Shown: in pieces, positions 41,207 through 50,910 of the stretch
How positions within the stretch are numbered: the stretch's first letter is position 1
Layout of the letters: the number at the start of each line of letters is the position of its first letter
Assembly (NCBI GenBank): GCA_934796775.1
Contig: CAKVPH010000005.1
Coordinates: 50,281-114,280, forward strand
Origin: an uncultured Clostridia bacterium
GTDB lineage: Bacteria > Bacillota > Clostridia > Christensenellales > Borkfalkiaceae
Length of the DNA stretch: 64,000 nt
Direction of reading: 5' to 3'
Translations under genes and position numbers: made by a program
Notes under the pieces: model-generated
What the model was told of the DNA's origin: nothing
The model's database searches: none
What the model saw: the letters and a program-made list of their open reading frames with translations, nothing else

Positions 41207-41995
41207 TTATTTTTCTTCCGAAAGCTCTTTTTGCATTTTAAGCGGAGTGGTGTGCCATATGCTTTTAAAATTGCGGTAAAACGAGCTTATGCTTTCAAAA
41301 CCGCAATCAAACGCAAGTTTGGTTATGTTGGTATCGGGTTTTAGCTGTTCGATAAATTTTTGAACTCTTATAGACGCAAGATAGTTTTCAAAAGAACACT
41401 TCATATATGCGTTAAAAAGTTTTGAAAAATAATATTTGGAATAGCCAAGGTGTTTTGAAATTTCTTCCAAAGTGATTTTTTCGGCGTAGTTTACCTGTAA
41501 AAAACCTACCGTCTGGGCGATAAAATCTATTTGCGGCTGAATATCTTTTATAAACGGATAGTGCGAAGATATAATGCCGATAGTCATATCAAAAAGCCCT
41601 TTAAGCGTAGTTTGGTTGTTGAAACGTTCGGCTTTAAAAAACAACGGAAAAATTTCGTTTTCGTTAAAATCGGTATCGTATAGCAAAAAATCGCAATGAT
41701 ATTTTTGATATACCGAATAATAATCGCCTAAAAGGTTTGGCGGAACAATAAGCGTTACCGATTTTGAATTACCGCGTTTTATAGAATGATGACAATAAGG
41801 GGGAATCATAAAAATATCGCCTTTTTTTGCGTTATAAACGTGGTGACTTACGCGAATTTCAAACGTTCCTTCAAAAACCGCAATTATTTCAAGCGAACGG
41901 TGATAGTGCCATATAGTTTCGGTATTTGTGGCAAAACAAAAGTAAATGTTATCGTCTATGTCGCGCGTCGATTCGTAAAAGTTTAAAATGTTCAT
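41207..41995 (-). CDS. AraC-family regulator (glycan locus 2)
   Basis: Transcription regulator, 262 aa. The N-terminal cupin (about residues 15-95; IWHYHRSLEIIAVFEG, DIFMIPPYCHHSI) binds a ligand, probably a sugar; the C-terminal double helix-turn-helix (about 160-255; ITLEEISKHLGYSKYYFSKL and FDCGFESISSFYRNFKS) binds DNA. It is transcribed away from the oxidoreductase operon starting at 42160, so it is the likely activator of that operon. Confidence 0.9.
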   Translation of the reverse strand: MNILNFYESTRDIDDNIYFCFATNTETIWHYHRSLEIIAVFEGTFEIRVSHHVYNAKKGDIFMIPPYCHHSIKRGNSKSVTLIVPPNLLGDYYSVYQKYHCDFLLYDTDFNENEIFPLFFKAERFNNQTTLKGLFDMTIGIISSHYPFIKDIQPQIDFIAQTVGFLQVNYAEKITLEEISKHLGYSKYYFSKLFNAYMKCSFENYLASIRVQKFIEQLKPDTNITKLAFDCGFESISSFYRNFKSIWHTTPLKMQKELSEEK

Positions 41996-42045
41996 AACAT
42001 ACCTATGACAATATTTGAGAAAAATTTATCTTGAATCGGGAAGAA

Positions 42046-42074
42046 TGTTCTTTATTTCAATGATATTATATAAT
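42046..42074 (+). promoter_or_regulatory. Probable AraC-dependent promoter of glycan locus 2
   Basis: -10 TATAAT (42069-42074) with a poor -35 (TGTTCT at 42046-42051, 17-base spacer). A weak -35 with a good -10 is usual for activator-dependent promoters. The leader to 42160 is about 80 bases and contains an AAAACTTGTCAGGTTTTC inverted repeat (about 42092-42109). Confidence 0.45.
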
Positions 42075-42159
42075 CATAAAAAAGTCAAACGAAAACTTGT
42101 CAGGTTTTCGCACTTACGATAAATTAAGTAATCGAATTTAAGGAGATCGGCACAGACAA

Positions 42160-43458
42160 ATGGACAAAATAAAAATAGCAATCGTGGGAAACGGCGACAG
42201 AGCGAGCGTATACGGCGGCTACGTTAAAGACGAGCGCGACGATGCGGAAATAGTTGCCGTAGTCGATCCCAACCCGTTTAAAAGGGAAGAAGGAATAAAG
42301 ACGTACAATCTTCCCAAAGAAATGGTTTTTAAAAGCGTTGAAGAATTTTTAAGCAAAGGAAAAATTGCCGACGCCGTGTTTAACTGCACGATGGATAACC
42401 TGCACGTTTCAACAAGTATTCCGCTAATGAAAGCAGGGTATGATATATTATTAGAAAAACCCATAACAGCCGATAAAAACGAGCTTTTCGCATTAAAGAA
42501 GTGCGCTAAGGAATGCGGCGTAACCCTAATGATATGCCATCTTTTAAGATATACACCATTTTACAGCGGAATTAAAAGATTGATATTAGAGGGCGAGATC
42601 GGCAAGGTAAGACACATGGAAACTACCGAGAACGTGGGAATTTTACATGCGTCAAATTCTTACATTCGCGGCAAGTGGGGCAACAGCGTTCGTTGCGGAA
42701 GCGGAATGCTTTTGGCTAAATGTTGCCACGATATGGATTACATTTGCTGGCTCAACAACGAAACGGAGCCGGAAGCCGTGTCGTCTTTCGGCAAAAGAAG
42801 TTGGTTTATACCCGAAAACGCGCCCAAAGGTTCGGGAACGCGTTGCCTTGTGGATTGCCCGCCCGAAATAGAAAAGAATTGCATATTCTCCGCCAAAAAA
42901 GATTACATAGATCACGACAATTATCCATATTACGCATGGCAGTGCATAGATAAAGAACCTGCCGAAATAAACCTTGACGAAAGGATAGAATCGCTTAAAA
43001 AATTTAATCCGCACGGCGTTTGCGCATTCAAAACGGATAGCGATATAGTGGATCATCAGGTGGTTATAACGCAGTTTAAAAACGGAAGCACGTCAACTCA
43101 CAGCATGACGACTGCCGTTCCGAGATACGGCAGAGAGATTCACGTTGTGGGAAGCCTCGGCGAAATAGAAGGCTACCTTGACGGCAACAGCTTCGTTTTG
43201 AGAAAATACGACAACAAAACGGGCGGATATTACGAAAAGAATTTTGATTTTAACGACGAAAAGCACGTAAAAGATCAGCATTTCGGCGGTGATAGTCGGT
43301 TAGTGGACGATTTTATAAAAGTGCTTAAAAAACAGCCCGCGTCTATAAGCTATACGGGCATAAACGAATCTATAAACAGTCATCTACTCGTCTATGCGGC
43401 GGAAGAGTCTCGTCTGACGGGCAAAACCATAACGTTAAAATGTGAACAGGAGGAATAA
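42160..43458 (+). CDS. Gfo/Idh/MocA-family oxidoreductase
   Basis: NAD(P)-dependent sugar or inositol-type dehydrogenase, 432 aa. Rossmann start IAIVGNGDRASVYGGY (about residues 6-21), followed by AVVDPNPFKRE; the catalytic motif is LLEKPITADKNE with the key EKP Lys. The C-terminal alpha/beta domain has CCHDMDYICWL. Longer than average because of a Cys-containing insert (around CLVDCPPEIEKNC, residues about 228-240), which could bind metal. First gene of the operon; GGAG 12 bases upstream. It may oxidise the sugar released by the hydrolases (inference). Confidence 0.9.
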   Translation: MDKIKIAIVGNGDRASVYGGYVKDERDDAEIVAVVDPNPFKREEGIKTYNLPKEMVFKSVEEFLSKGKIADAVFNCTMDNLHVSTSIPLMKAGYDILLEKPITADKNELFALKKCAKECGVTLMICHLLRYTPFYSGIKRLILEGEIGKVRHMETTENVGILHASNSYIRGKWGNSVRCGSGMLLAKCCHDMDYICWLNNETEPEAVSSFGKRSWFIPENAPKGSGTRCLVDCPPEIEKNCIFSAKKDYIDHDNYPYYAWQCIDKEPAEINLDERIESLKKFNPHGVCAFKTDSDIVDHQVVITQFKNGSTSTHSMTTAVPRYGREIHVVGSLGEIEGYLDGNSFVLRKYDNKTGGYYEKNFDFNDEKHVKDQHFGGDSRLVDDFIKVLKKQPASISYTGINESINSHLLVYAAEESRLTGKTITLKCEQEE

Positions 43459-44871
43459 ATGAAAAGATTATTTGCACTACTTTTATGTTTTGCGCTTGTG
43501 TTTTCGGTTTCGGCTTGTAAGCCGACTGATAGCTCAAGCTCAAAAATCGAATACGGCGAAGACGTGCCTGAATACGAAAGCGATAAAAGCTTTTATATCG
43601 GCATGTGGATAGGCGTTCCGGATTCGGTCAAAAAATACGACAGTAACGGCTCGGTAGTTCCCGGTTCTATAAAAAGGCTTACGGACGAGCAATTCGACAA
43701 TCATTATAAGCTTATTAAAGAAGCGGGGTTTAACTATGCCGAGGGCGGCTACGGCGAAACGAGCGAAGCGTATAATCTTCGCGCGCTCAAAGCTGCCGAA
43801 AAGTACGGCATAAAGCAGTACGTTCAAAGCAACGAGCTTAACGCGATTTTGTTGAATAACGGTTTATCCGACGAAGACGCCGTAAATCAACTTAAATCTG
43901 CGGCAGAAAAATACACGGCTTTTTCTTCGTTTGCAGGGCTTAAAATACGCGACGAACCCGCAAAAAACGAGATCAAAAACTATGCGAACGCAAAGGCAAG
44001 ATTCGATAAAGTTTTCGGCAAAGACAAGATATTTTATATGAACCTTCTGCCCGTAATTGCCGATGCCTCGGCTATAGGTACGGACTATAAAGCGTATATA
44101 AAAGAATACGTGGATCAGATAGGAACGGACTATGTTTCTTACGACCATTATCCGCTTATAAAAAATACTAAGGGAAATTTCATACTCGAAAATTTCCTTT
44201 TCAATATGAAACTCATAAAACAAGTCGCACCCGAAAAAGATATGTGGACTTTTTTACAGAGCATTCAGTACGGCAGTCAAAATCGCGCGCTCGAAAGCGC
44301 GGCTGACGCAACTTTTCAGACTTACAGTTTTTTAGCTTACGGCGGCAAGGGGATACAGTGGTTTTGCTACTGGAGTCCGCCACCTTTTGACGGAGCTACT
44401 CGTTTCGGCGTAGGTTGTATAGACCGTGACGGCAGTGTTTCGGCAGCGTATGATTACGTTAAGACTGCTAACCTTGAACTAAGAGGACTTGAAGATATTT
44501 ACTTTAATTTCGAATGGCAGGGCGTTATGCCCATAATCGGCAGTAAAAACGATCAGGGCGGAGAGAATAAGAATTTCAATTATATATTAGATACCGCCAT
44601 AACCGAACACAGCAGAATAAAATCGTTTGAAGCCGAGCAGGATACGCTTACGGGAGTATTTAAGGACGGCGACGGAAGAGACGGATTTATGATAGTCAAT
44701 TTCACCGAGCCGAGCGCGGGCATAAAAGATAAGGTAGAACTTGAATTTAACGATTGCACGAGAGCTATAGTCGTTAAAAACGGTGTAAAAACGGTAACGG
44801 ATTGTGCGGGAGGAAAACTTTCGTTCGATCTGCCTGCCGGTGCGGGATATTTCGTTATTCCGCTCAGATAA
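43459..44871 (+). CDS. TIM-barrel hydrolase-like lipoprotein, paralog 1
   Basis: Exported lipoprotein, 470 aa: lipobox VSAC with Cys20, then a Ser-rich linker. The rest resembles a (beta/alpha)8 glycoside-hydrolase barrel followed by a beta domain, and it has two paralogs in this operon (50907 and 52151). Shared landmarks: IRDEPAKNE (about residue 164-172; DEP conserved), YVSYDHYP (about 226) and GIQWFCYWSP (about 295). The Glu of DEP is a candidate acid/base; no assigned family is recognised. The ATG directly follows the upstream stop. Role inferred: cleavage of a glycan at the surface before import. Confidence 0.65.
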   Translation: MKRLFALLLCFALVFSVSACKPTDSSSSKIEYGEDVPEYESDKSFYIGMWIGVPDSVKKYDSNGSVVPGSIKRLTDEQFDNHYKLIKEAGFNYAEGGYGETSEAYNLRALKAAEKYGIKQYVQSNELNAILLNNGLSDEDAVNQLKSAAEKYTAFSSFAGLKIRDEPAKNEIKNYANAKARFDKVFGKDKIFYMNLLPVIADASAIGTDYKAYIKEYVDQIGTDYVSYDHYPLIKNTKGNFILENFLFNMKLIKQVAPEKDMWTFLQSIQYGSQNRALESAADATFQTYSFLAYGGKGIQWFCYWSPPPFDGATRFGVGCIDRDGSVSAAYDYVKTANLELRGLEDIYFNFEWQGVMPIIGSKNDQGGENKNFNYILDTAITEHSRIKSFEAEQDTLTGVFKDGDGRDGFMIVNFTEPSAGIKDKVELEFNDCTRAIVVKNGVKTVTDCAGGKLSFDLPAGAGYFVIPLR

Positions 44872-44898
44872 AATAAAAATATAAAACGGAGGAAAACT

Positions 44899-46407
44899 AT
44901 GCTTAAAAAATTGTTATGTCTGGTATTTGCGTTTATTCTTGCGCTCAGCGCGGCGGCTTGCACAAGACGAACCGAAGACGATATTACCGGAGACAGTTCC
45001 CAAACCGATAACGTTGACGAAAATGATTTAGCCGAAGGCGTTACCATTTCCGAAAACGGCAAAGAAGTTTACGCAGGCGACAGCAAAAGCGGCAAAAAGA
45101 GAATAAAAATAGCTTTTGCCGATACAGGTTACGGCAGTGACTGGTTAAGGGTAATAGGCTCGCACTTTGTAAAAGACAACCCCGAATACTGGCTGTATTT
45201 AGACGGCGATCCGGGACTTACCGAACTTGTTTCAACACAGCTCGGCTCGGGATACGGACTTCCCGATATCTATATGCCGCTCGGTTCAAACTGGCAAAGT
45301 TGGGCGTTGAACGACTGGATAGAAGAAATTTCCGACGTATACGAGCAAAAGCCCGACGGCGCGGACGGTAAGACCGTATTTGAAAAGATGAATGTTTCGT
45401 GGCAGGATTACTGCGTTGCAAAAAACGGCAACGAATACGGCAAGTATGCATATCCGTGGGCTCAGTCCATAACCGGAATAGTCTATAACGAAAAACTGTT
45501 CAAACAGTACGGTTGGAGCGTTCCTGCCACTATGGACGAACTTATCGCTCTGTGCGATAAAATTAAAATTGACACAAACAACACCATAGCTCCGTTCGTA
45601 TATCCCGGTCGTATAGGCGGATATTTCGACTTTATGGGTATGACTTACTGGCTTCAGGCGTCCGGCGTAGACGGCGTAAAGAAGTTTTACGATTTTGAAT
45701 CGGTAGAAGTTTACAATTATAACGTTCAGCCGGGCAGCGGCAAGCTTACCGCGCTTGAAGAATTTGTAAAACTTTTCGGACCGGACGTATCTTACAGCCT
45801 TAAAGGCTCTATGAGTCAGAACCACACCGAAGCTCAGCGTTCTTTCTTAAACGGTTACGCGGCGATGACAATTAACGCAAGCTGGCTTGAAAGGGAGATG
45901 ATAAACGACCTTAAAACTTCGTCTGCAACCATGCGTATGATGCCTTTCCCGTTTATTGAAGACGCGAAAAAAGATGAAAACGGCAATTATATTAAGGTAA
46001 ACTACGCAGCCGTACCCGATTATATGTTTATTCCTAAGGGCGGCGCGCAAAAAGAAGGAGCTAAAAAGTTCCTGGTATATCTTGCCAAAGACGAAATGCT
46101 CAAATACTTTACAAAATATACGGGATCTCCGAGACCGTTCGATTACGATTATTCCGAAGTCGTTTCAAAAATGTCCGCATTCGTTCAGGACTGCTTTAAA
46201 ATAAAGGGCGAATCGGTATCCTATTTCCCGTCGTCGCAAAGCCCCATGTACGTTAAAAACCGCGTTGCATGCTGGTTTACGGGCACGCCTTATTTAAACC
46301 TTATAAACGGACCGGATAAAGACGGTTATACGCCGAGCCGCTACGTCAGAGTTCAGTACCAGGAAGCCAAGGCAAGTTGGCAAAAATGGGTTGACGACCT
46401 CGGCTGA
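44899..46407 (+). CDS. Extracellular sugar-binding lipoprotein
   Basis: Binding protein of the second sugar ABC importer, 502 aa. Lipobox SAAAC with Cys21, then an acidic linker. The mature part has type 1 binding-protein features: PDIYMPLGSNWQ, GIVYNEKLFKQYGW and the hinge region FLNGYAAMTINASWLEREM. It is followed by permease genes at 46422 and 50032. GGAGG 8 bases before the ATG. Sugar unknown. Confidence 0.9.
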   Translation: MLKKLLCLVFAFILALSAAACTRRTEDDITGDSSQTDNVDENDLAEGVTISENGKEVYAGDSKSGKKRIKIAFADTGYGSDWLRVIGSHFVKDNPEYWLYLDGDPGLTELVSTQLGSGYGLPDIYMPLGSNWQSWALNDWIEEISDVYEQKPDGADGKTVFEKMNVSWQDYCVAKNGNEYGKYAYPWAQSITGIVYNEKLFKQYGWSVPATMDELIALCDKIKIDTNNTIAPFVYPGRIGGYFDFMGMTYWLQASGVDGVKKFYDFESVEVYNYNVQPGSGKLTALEEFVKLFGPDVSYSLKGSMSQNHTEAQRSFLNGYAAMTINASWLEREMINDLKTSSATMRMMPFPFIEDAKKDENGNYIKVNYAAVPDYMFIPKGGAQKEGAKKFLVYLAKDEMLKYFTKYTGSPRPFDYDYSEVVSKMSAFVQDCFKIKGESVSYFPSSQSPMYVKNRVACWFTGTPYLNLINGPDKDGYTPSRYVRVQYQEAKASWQKWVDDLG

Positions 46408-46421
46408 GCGGGAGATTTAAA

Positions 46422-47381
46422 ATGTTGAATAACGTTTCGGTAAGCACCGCTAAAAAACCGCGGGGCGGACTTTCAAAAAAGTGGCATGACGCAATATTTC
46501 TCGTCGTAATGCTCGCCGTTCCCGTCGTACATTTTCTGGTGTTTACCATATATCTTAATTTAAATACCGTAGTGTTATCGTTTCAGCACAAAAACTCTAT
46601 GGGTAAATACGTGTTCTGGGAAAATCCTTTTACAAACTACATTGATTTTTTCAGCGAATCGTTCAGATCGTACAGCGATTTTCCGTCATGTATTTTAAAC
46701 TCGTTATTGTATTTTGCGCTTAACGATTTCGTCATAGTGCCGCTATCGGTAATTCTCACTTACTTTTTATATAAAAAGATATTCCTGCACAAAATATTTC
46801 GGGTAATATTCTATCTGCCGTGCATAGTTTCAATGGTCGTAATGATTATGGTTTACTGCTTTTTGTTCAACTCGCAGATAGGTATAGTAGATCCCCTTTT
46901 AAAGGCGATAGGACTTGAAAGGCTTATCCCCGAAGAAGGTTGGATGGGAACTCACGCATCGGGAACGGGAATGATCGTAGGATACTGCATATGGTGCGGA
47001 CTCGGCGGAAACTTTATTCTGCTTTGCGCGGCAATGCAAAGAATTCCCGATACCATAGTAGAAGCAGGCAAACTTGACGGCGTAGGATTTTTCCGCGAGC
47101 TTGTATCAATAACCGTTCCGCTTATAGGAACTACGCTCGCAACGCTGTTTATGATGGGTACAACCGTAATATTCACATTCTTTTTGCAGGTAAAACTAAT
47201 TACCGGCGGCGAACACAAAACGGGTACGATCATGCTTTATATAGTTGAAGCCGTAAAGAGCGACACGCACGATTTGTCTAACGCGGCTACCGTAGGTATG
47301 ATAGTTGCCGTAATAGGTACGCCCATAGTTTTGGCGACGAGAAAAATAGTTGATAAAGTATTCCCGTCGTATGAATTTTGA
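46422..47381 (+). CDS. Sugar ABC transporter permease, MalF type
   Basis: Membrane subunit, 319 aa. An N-terminal soluble stretch (about 25 residues), six helices, and the EAA loop EAGKLDGVGFFRELVSITVP (about residues 214-233). The partner permease is not adjacent: it is 2.6 kb downstream, separated by a surface-protein gene. GGGAG ribosome site 8 bases upstream. Confidence 0.92.
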   Translation: MLNNVSVSTAKKPRGGLSKKWHDAIFLVVMLAVPVVHFLVFTIYLNLNTVVLSFQHKNSMGKYVFWENPFTNYIDFFSESFRSYSDFPSCILNSLLYFALNDFVIVPLSVILTYFLYKKIFLHKIFRVIFYLPCIVSMVVMIMVYCFLFNSQIGIVDPLLKAIGLERLIPEEGWMGTHASGTGMIVGYCIWCGLGGNFILLCAAMQRIPDTIVEAGKLDGVGFFRELVSITVPLIGTTLATLFMMGTTVIFTFFLQVKLITGGEHKTGTIMLYIVEAVKSDTHDLSNAATVGMIVAVIGTPIVLATRKIVDKVFPSYEF

Positions 47382-47418
47382 AAAAAGTGCAAAAGCACTA
47401 AAAAATAGGAGGAAAAAT

Positions 47419-49917
47419 ATGAAAAAGGTAAAATTATTAGCCGCATGTTTGTTGGCTTTAAGTTTATCTGCCACCGCCGTGGTTGCATCCGCGGCAATCA
47501 AGAAAACCCAGACGCCGCTGTTCAGCACGTCAGGCGTTATCAACGAGGTTGACTGGACTTTTAAAGGCGATACCGCATCAACCACTTTCAAAAGCAATAT
47601 GAAAGGCGACGTTGCGGAACTTCCCTCTATCGGCAATTTAGGTTGGCTCCTTCCTTGGTCCGCTATATCCATTACGGAAGAAGCTCCTGCAACTTTGGAG
47701 TTTGACGTTCTGGAAATGCCGGAAAAAGCCGGTTTCGTGTTCCGTCCTTGGCTTGGAACATCATTCCAGACCAGACTTGCCGATTTTGCCGTAACACCGA
47801 ATATCGGAATTGAAATTATAGACGCTCCTGCTTTTGTTCAGGCGGTAACTGACGGCACTGCGGGATATTATAACGACCGCGCTTGCACCGAACCTGCGTC
47901 TGGCGATTCCGCTCAGGCAGGCGCAAACTGCTGGATAGGACTTTTACCCTCAACGGATAAAGTTCCTAACGGTTACAGATTTAAGCTTGAAATTTATTCC
48001 GACGGCGTTTTGTACGTCAGCAGAACAAATTTAAATGAAGACGGAACGCTTTCAAACTATTGCGAAGACGTTTACGTTAAGGGTATGTATACCGGTATAG
48101 AAAGCGGCGGAACTTATTATTTAGGTATGAACCATACCGAAAGTGCTTCCGTTATAATAGATAATTACAACGTGTACGGCGGCGGAAAGGAAGCTTGCAG
48201 ACTTGACTTTACCGGAACAGACTGGCGTGACGAAGGCGGCTTTGGTGCAGGAACCACAAAAACTTTCTGTCCTGTGACCGGGCTTATTCAAAAGACTATA
48301 GCCGAAATCAAAATAACCGATTTTGTTTCTACCGACAGAATAGTAACCGAAGAAAAAATTAAAGCGGACGCTGTTTTAAACGACGTTTTAACTTTAAAGG
48401 CAACTGTAGAAGCAAGAACGCTCAACAAAAAAGTCGGCGTAGTATTCGGACTTAACGAGCAAACGCAGGCTATCGGCAGCGAAGGCACTTCCTTTGTGTA
48501 TATCGAAAATAAAACCGAGGGCGAAAACACCGTAACGTACGTAGGCGTAAACAACGCAGGCGAAGAAGCTGCTCCCGTTTCTTTAGGCAAAGACATTTTA
48601 ACCGACGGCTTTACTGCATTTGAATTATCTGTAGCTAAAAACGGCGCAACATTAACTATCGGCGAAGACGTTTATAATCTGAGCGTTGAAAATTACAACG
48701 GATATGTTGCAATAGTATCCGACGGCGAAGGAACTGCGGCTCTCGGTATTAAAAACGACCTTAATTTAATAACTTACAAATACAGAAGCAGCGAAGGCGG
48801 AGCAGTAGCAAGCAACTTTAACACAGGTTACATTAACCCCGCTAATTTCGTAGCAAACTCCATAGGCGCAACTCAGTTTGCAGATCCCGAACAGGCAAGA
48901 GGTATCGTTGCGGAAGACGGTAAACTTAAGTTTGCCGGCACGGGCGACGGCGTGTACTTTAAAACAGCCGAAAACTATTCCGATTATATAGTAGAATTCA
49001 AACTCACCGAATATGCCGATGCGGATAAGCCCGCTCAGGTTGACTCCTGGACTAACGGTTACGCAATGCCCGTAGTGATTATCGGCGTAAAAGAAGGCAG
49101 CGGTTGGGCAAGCGGCGCAATGATAGAGCTTAAAAACGGCGTTACGGTAGAAAACTTTATAAACGGTTATACCGCACAGAAAGGCAACGCAGATTACGCG
49201 TTCCGTCCCGCCGAATCCGGCACTACTACAACTGCAATAAAAATAGTCGTAGTAGACGGCAAAGTAGACGTTTATGCGTTTGCCATTACCGAAGGAACCG
49301 AACTTAAGAGAGATAACTATACGTTGCTTGGCAGTTTCGCTGTTCCCGAACATTTCGGCGCAATATCTTTCTCGGCAACCGAATCGGGATATTTTGATAT
49401 CGACGATTTAAGAGTTGTTCCCGTAGACGATCCCGATTCTGCAAAAATGGCTGAAAACGTTGAAAAGTTTGAAGATTTTGCCGAAATTCAGGACGAACAC
49501 AGACCTATCAGGCTTGACGCTCCCGAAGTAGCCGTAAAAGGCAACGTAGTTGCCTGGGAAGCTGTTGAAGGCGCAACCGGTTATATAGTAAACGTAAACG
49601 GCACGCAACACGAAGTAGACGTCGACGTTCTGTCTTTCGTGGTAGAAGGCGAAGCAGGAAGTTATACCGTTACGGTTATAGCAAAGGGCAACGGAAGCTA
49701 TATTTCAAACAGCGAACAGAGCGAAGCGGTTACTGCCGTTATAGAAAAAGCACCCGACAGTTCCAGCAGCGGAACAAGCAGCGATGCAAACGGTTCAAGC
49801 ACGGCAAATAGCGATTGCAGCAGTTGCAGCGGCTCGGTTATGAGTTTAACCGTACTTTGCGGTCTTGCGGTAATAGCTGCGGCAAAGGTTGTTTTAAAGA
49901 AAAAAGAAAACGACTAA
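47419..49917 (+). CDS. Secreted multi-domain surface protein with Cys-type C-terminal anchor
   Basis: Exported protein of about 832 aa; the start at 47419 has AGGAGG 7 bases upstream and yields a normal signal peptide (to about residue 27, VVASAA). Domains seen: an N-terminal beta domain (about 30-270), a middle beta domain (about 270-450), a concanavalin-like/DUF1080-like domain (about 475-680; GKLKFAGTGDGVYFKTAENY, FDIDDLRVVP) and a fibronectin-type unit (about 695-770; VVAWEAVEGATGYIVNVNG). A Ser/Thr linker, CSSCSGSV, a hydrophobic helix and KKKEND form the end. No catalytic motif recognised; probably glycan binding. It lies between the two permease genes of the transporter. Confidence 0.75.
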   Translation: MKKVKLLAACLLALSLSATAVVASAAIKKTQTPLFSTSGVINEVDWTFKGDTASTTFKSNMKGDVAELPSIGNLGWLLPWSAISITEEAPATLEFDVLEMPEKAGFVFRPWLGTSFQTRLADFAVTPNIGIEIIDAPAFVQAVTDGTAGYYNDRACTEPASGDSAQAGANCWIGLLPSTDKVPNGYRFKLEIYSDGVLYVSRTNLNEDGTLSNYCEDVYVKGMYTGIESGGTYYLGMNHTESASVIIDNYNVYGGGKEACRLDFTGTDWRDEGGFGAGTTKTFCPVTGLIQKTIAEIKITDFVSTDRIVTEEKIKADAVLNDVLTLKATVEARTLNKKVGVVFGLNEQTQAIGSEGTSFVYIENKTEGENTVTYVGVNNAGEEAAPVSLGKDILTDGFTAFELSVAKNGATLTIGEDVYNLSVENYNGYVAIVSDGEGTAALGIKNDLNLITYKYRSSEGGAVASNFNTGYINPANFVANSIGATQFADPEQARGIVAEDGKLKFAGTGDGVYFKTAENYSDYIVEFKLTEYADADKPAQVDSWTNGYAMPVVIIGVKEGSGWASGAMIELKNGVTVENFINGYTAQKGNADYAFRPAESGTTTTAIKIVVVDGKVDVYAFAITEGTELKRDNYTLLGSFAVPEHFGAISFSATESGYFDIDDLRVVPVDDPDSAKMAENVEKFEDFAEIQDEHRPIRLDAPEVAVKGNVVAWEAVEGATGYIVNVNGTQHEVDVDVLSFVVEGEAGSYTVTVIAKGNGSYISNSEQSEAVTAVIEKAPDSSSSGTSSDANGSSTANSDCSSCSGSVMSLTVLCGLAVIAAAKVVLKKKEND

Positions 49918-49966
49918 GCTTACGAAAAGTTGTTTAAACGTAATCAATAAATAAAAACTTGGCAAA

Positions 49967-49999
49967 GGCGCGTTTCCGATAAAGCTTCGGAAATGCGCC
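49967..49999 (+). promoter_or_regulatory. Intra-operon hairpin before the second permease
   Basis: Stem GGCGCGTTTCCGA / TCGGAAATGCGCC (49967-49979 / 49987-49999), 13 bp with one G-U pair, loop of 7. It is followed by A-rich sequence rather than T, so it looks like an mRNA-stabilising or processing hairpin instead of a terminator. Confidence 0.65.
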
Positions 50000-50031
50000 G
50001 CCAAAAAAATAAACCGAAGAGGTTAATTTTC

Positions 50032-50910
50032 ATGTTTAATACTCTCGCGAGAAAAAACAGAATAAAAGACAGCAAATCCAAACGCGTGGCTATGGCTATA
50101 GTATTCGTCATCTTCGTTATTTACGCCGCGACGCTGCTCTTTCCTTTCGTTTGGATATTTTTAAATTCGTTTAAAATAAGGGACGAGTTCAACAAAGACG
50201 TGTGGAACTTGCCCAAGTACTGGTTTTACGAAAACTATCTCTATTGTTTTGAAATGGAATATAACGGGGTAAGCATACTCGGCATGTTCAAAAACAGCAT
50301 TATATACACTGTGGGTTGCACTGTGGTAAGCGTGTTTTTCAGTGCCGTAACGGCTTATTCTCTTTCTAAATATAAATTCCCGGGGAGCGGTGCTTTTTAC
50401 TCCGCCGCATTCATTCTTATGATGATTCCCATGGTCGGAAATACTGCTTCCACTTATAAGCTCTATCACGATCTGCATTTTTATAATACGTATTACGGCT
50501 TGATAATATCGTCTTGCGGCGGGTTCGGAATGAGTTTTGTTCTATTATACGGCTTTTTTAAAAACATTTCCTGGACGTATGCCGAAGCCGCGTTTTTAGA
50601 CGGTGCGGGAAATTTCAGGGTTTTCTTTAAAATAATGCTTCCCATGGCTATGCCTGCGATCATCGCAATGGCTATTCAGAGTGCTATAGGTATATGGAAC
50701 GATTATTTTACCTTTTATATGTACGCGCCCGAAAAAGTAACCATATCTTTGGGGCTTTACGGCTTGCAAGCTCAGAATAATTATGGTAAAATAAGCTATC
50801 CGCAACTGTTTGCGGCAATGATAGTGGCAACCGTTCCGCTTATCGCAGTGTATGCGGCGTGCCAGAACTTCATTGTAAAAAACACTACGATAGGAGGCAT
50901 TAAAGGATGA
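50032..50910 (+). CDS. Carbohydrate ABC transporter permease, MalG type
   Basis: Second membrane subunit of the importer with genes at 44899 and 46422. The start at 50032 (MFNTLARKN) is preferred over 49993, which overlaps the hairpin and has no ribosome site; GAGG lies 12 bases before it. About 292 aa, six helices, EAA loop EAAFLDGAGNFRVFFKIMLP (about residues 184-203), C-terminus TTIGGIKG typical of the family. Its stop overlaps the next ATG by four bases. Confidence 0.92.
   Translation: MFNTLARKNRIKDSKSKRVAMAIVFVIFVIYAATLLFPFVWIFLNSFKIRDEFNKDVWNLPKYWFYENYLYCFEMEYNGVSILGMFKNSIIYTVGCTVVSVFFSAVTAYSLSKYKFPGSGAFYSAAFILMMIPMVGNTASTYKLYHDLHFYNTYYGLIISSCGGFGMSFVLLYGFFKNISWTYAEAAFLDGAGNFRVFFKIMLPMAMPAIIAMAIQSAIGIWNDYFTFYMYAPEKVTISLGLYGLQAQNNYGKISYPQLFAAMIVATVPLIAVYAACQNFIVKNTTIGGIKG

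Noticed and set aside
49967..49999. Hairpin as an intrinsic terminator
   Set aside because: No T-run follows; the downstream sequence is A-rich and the permease gene continues the operon.
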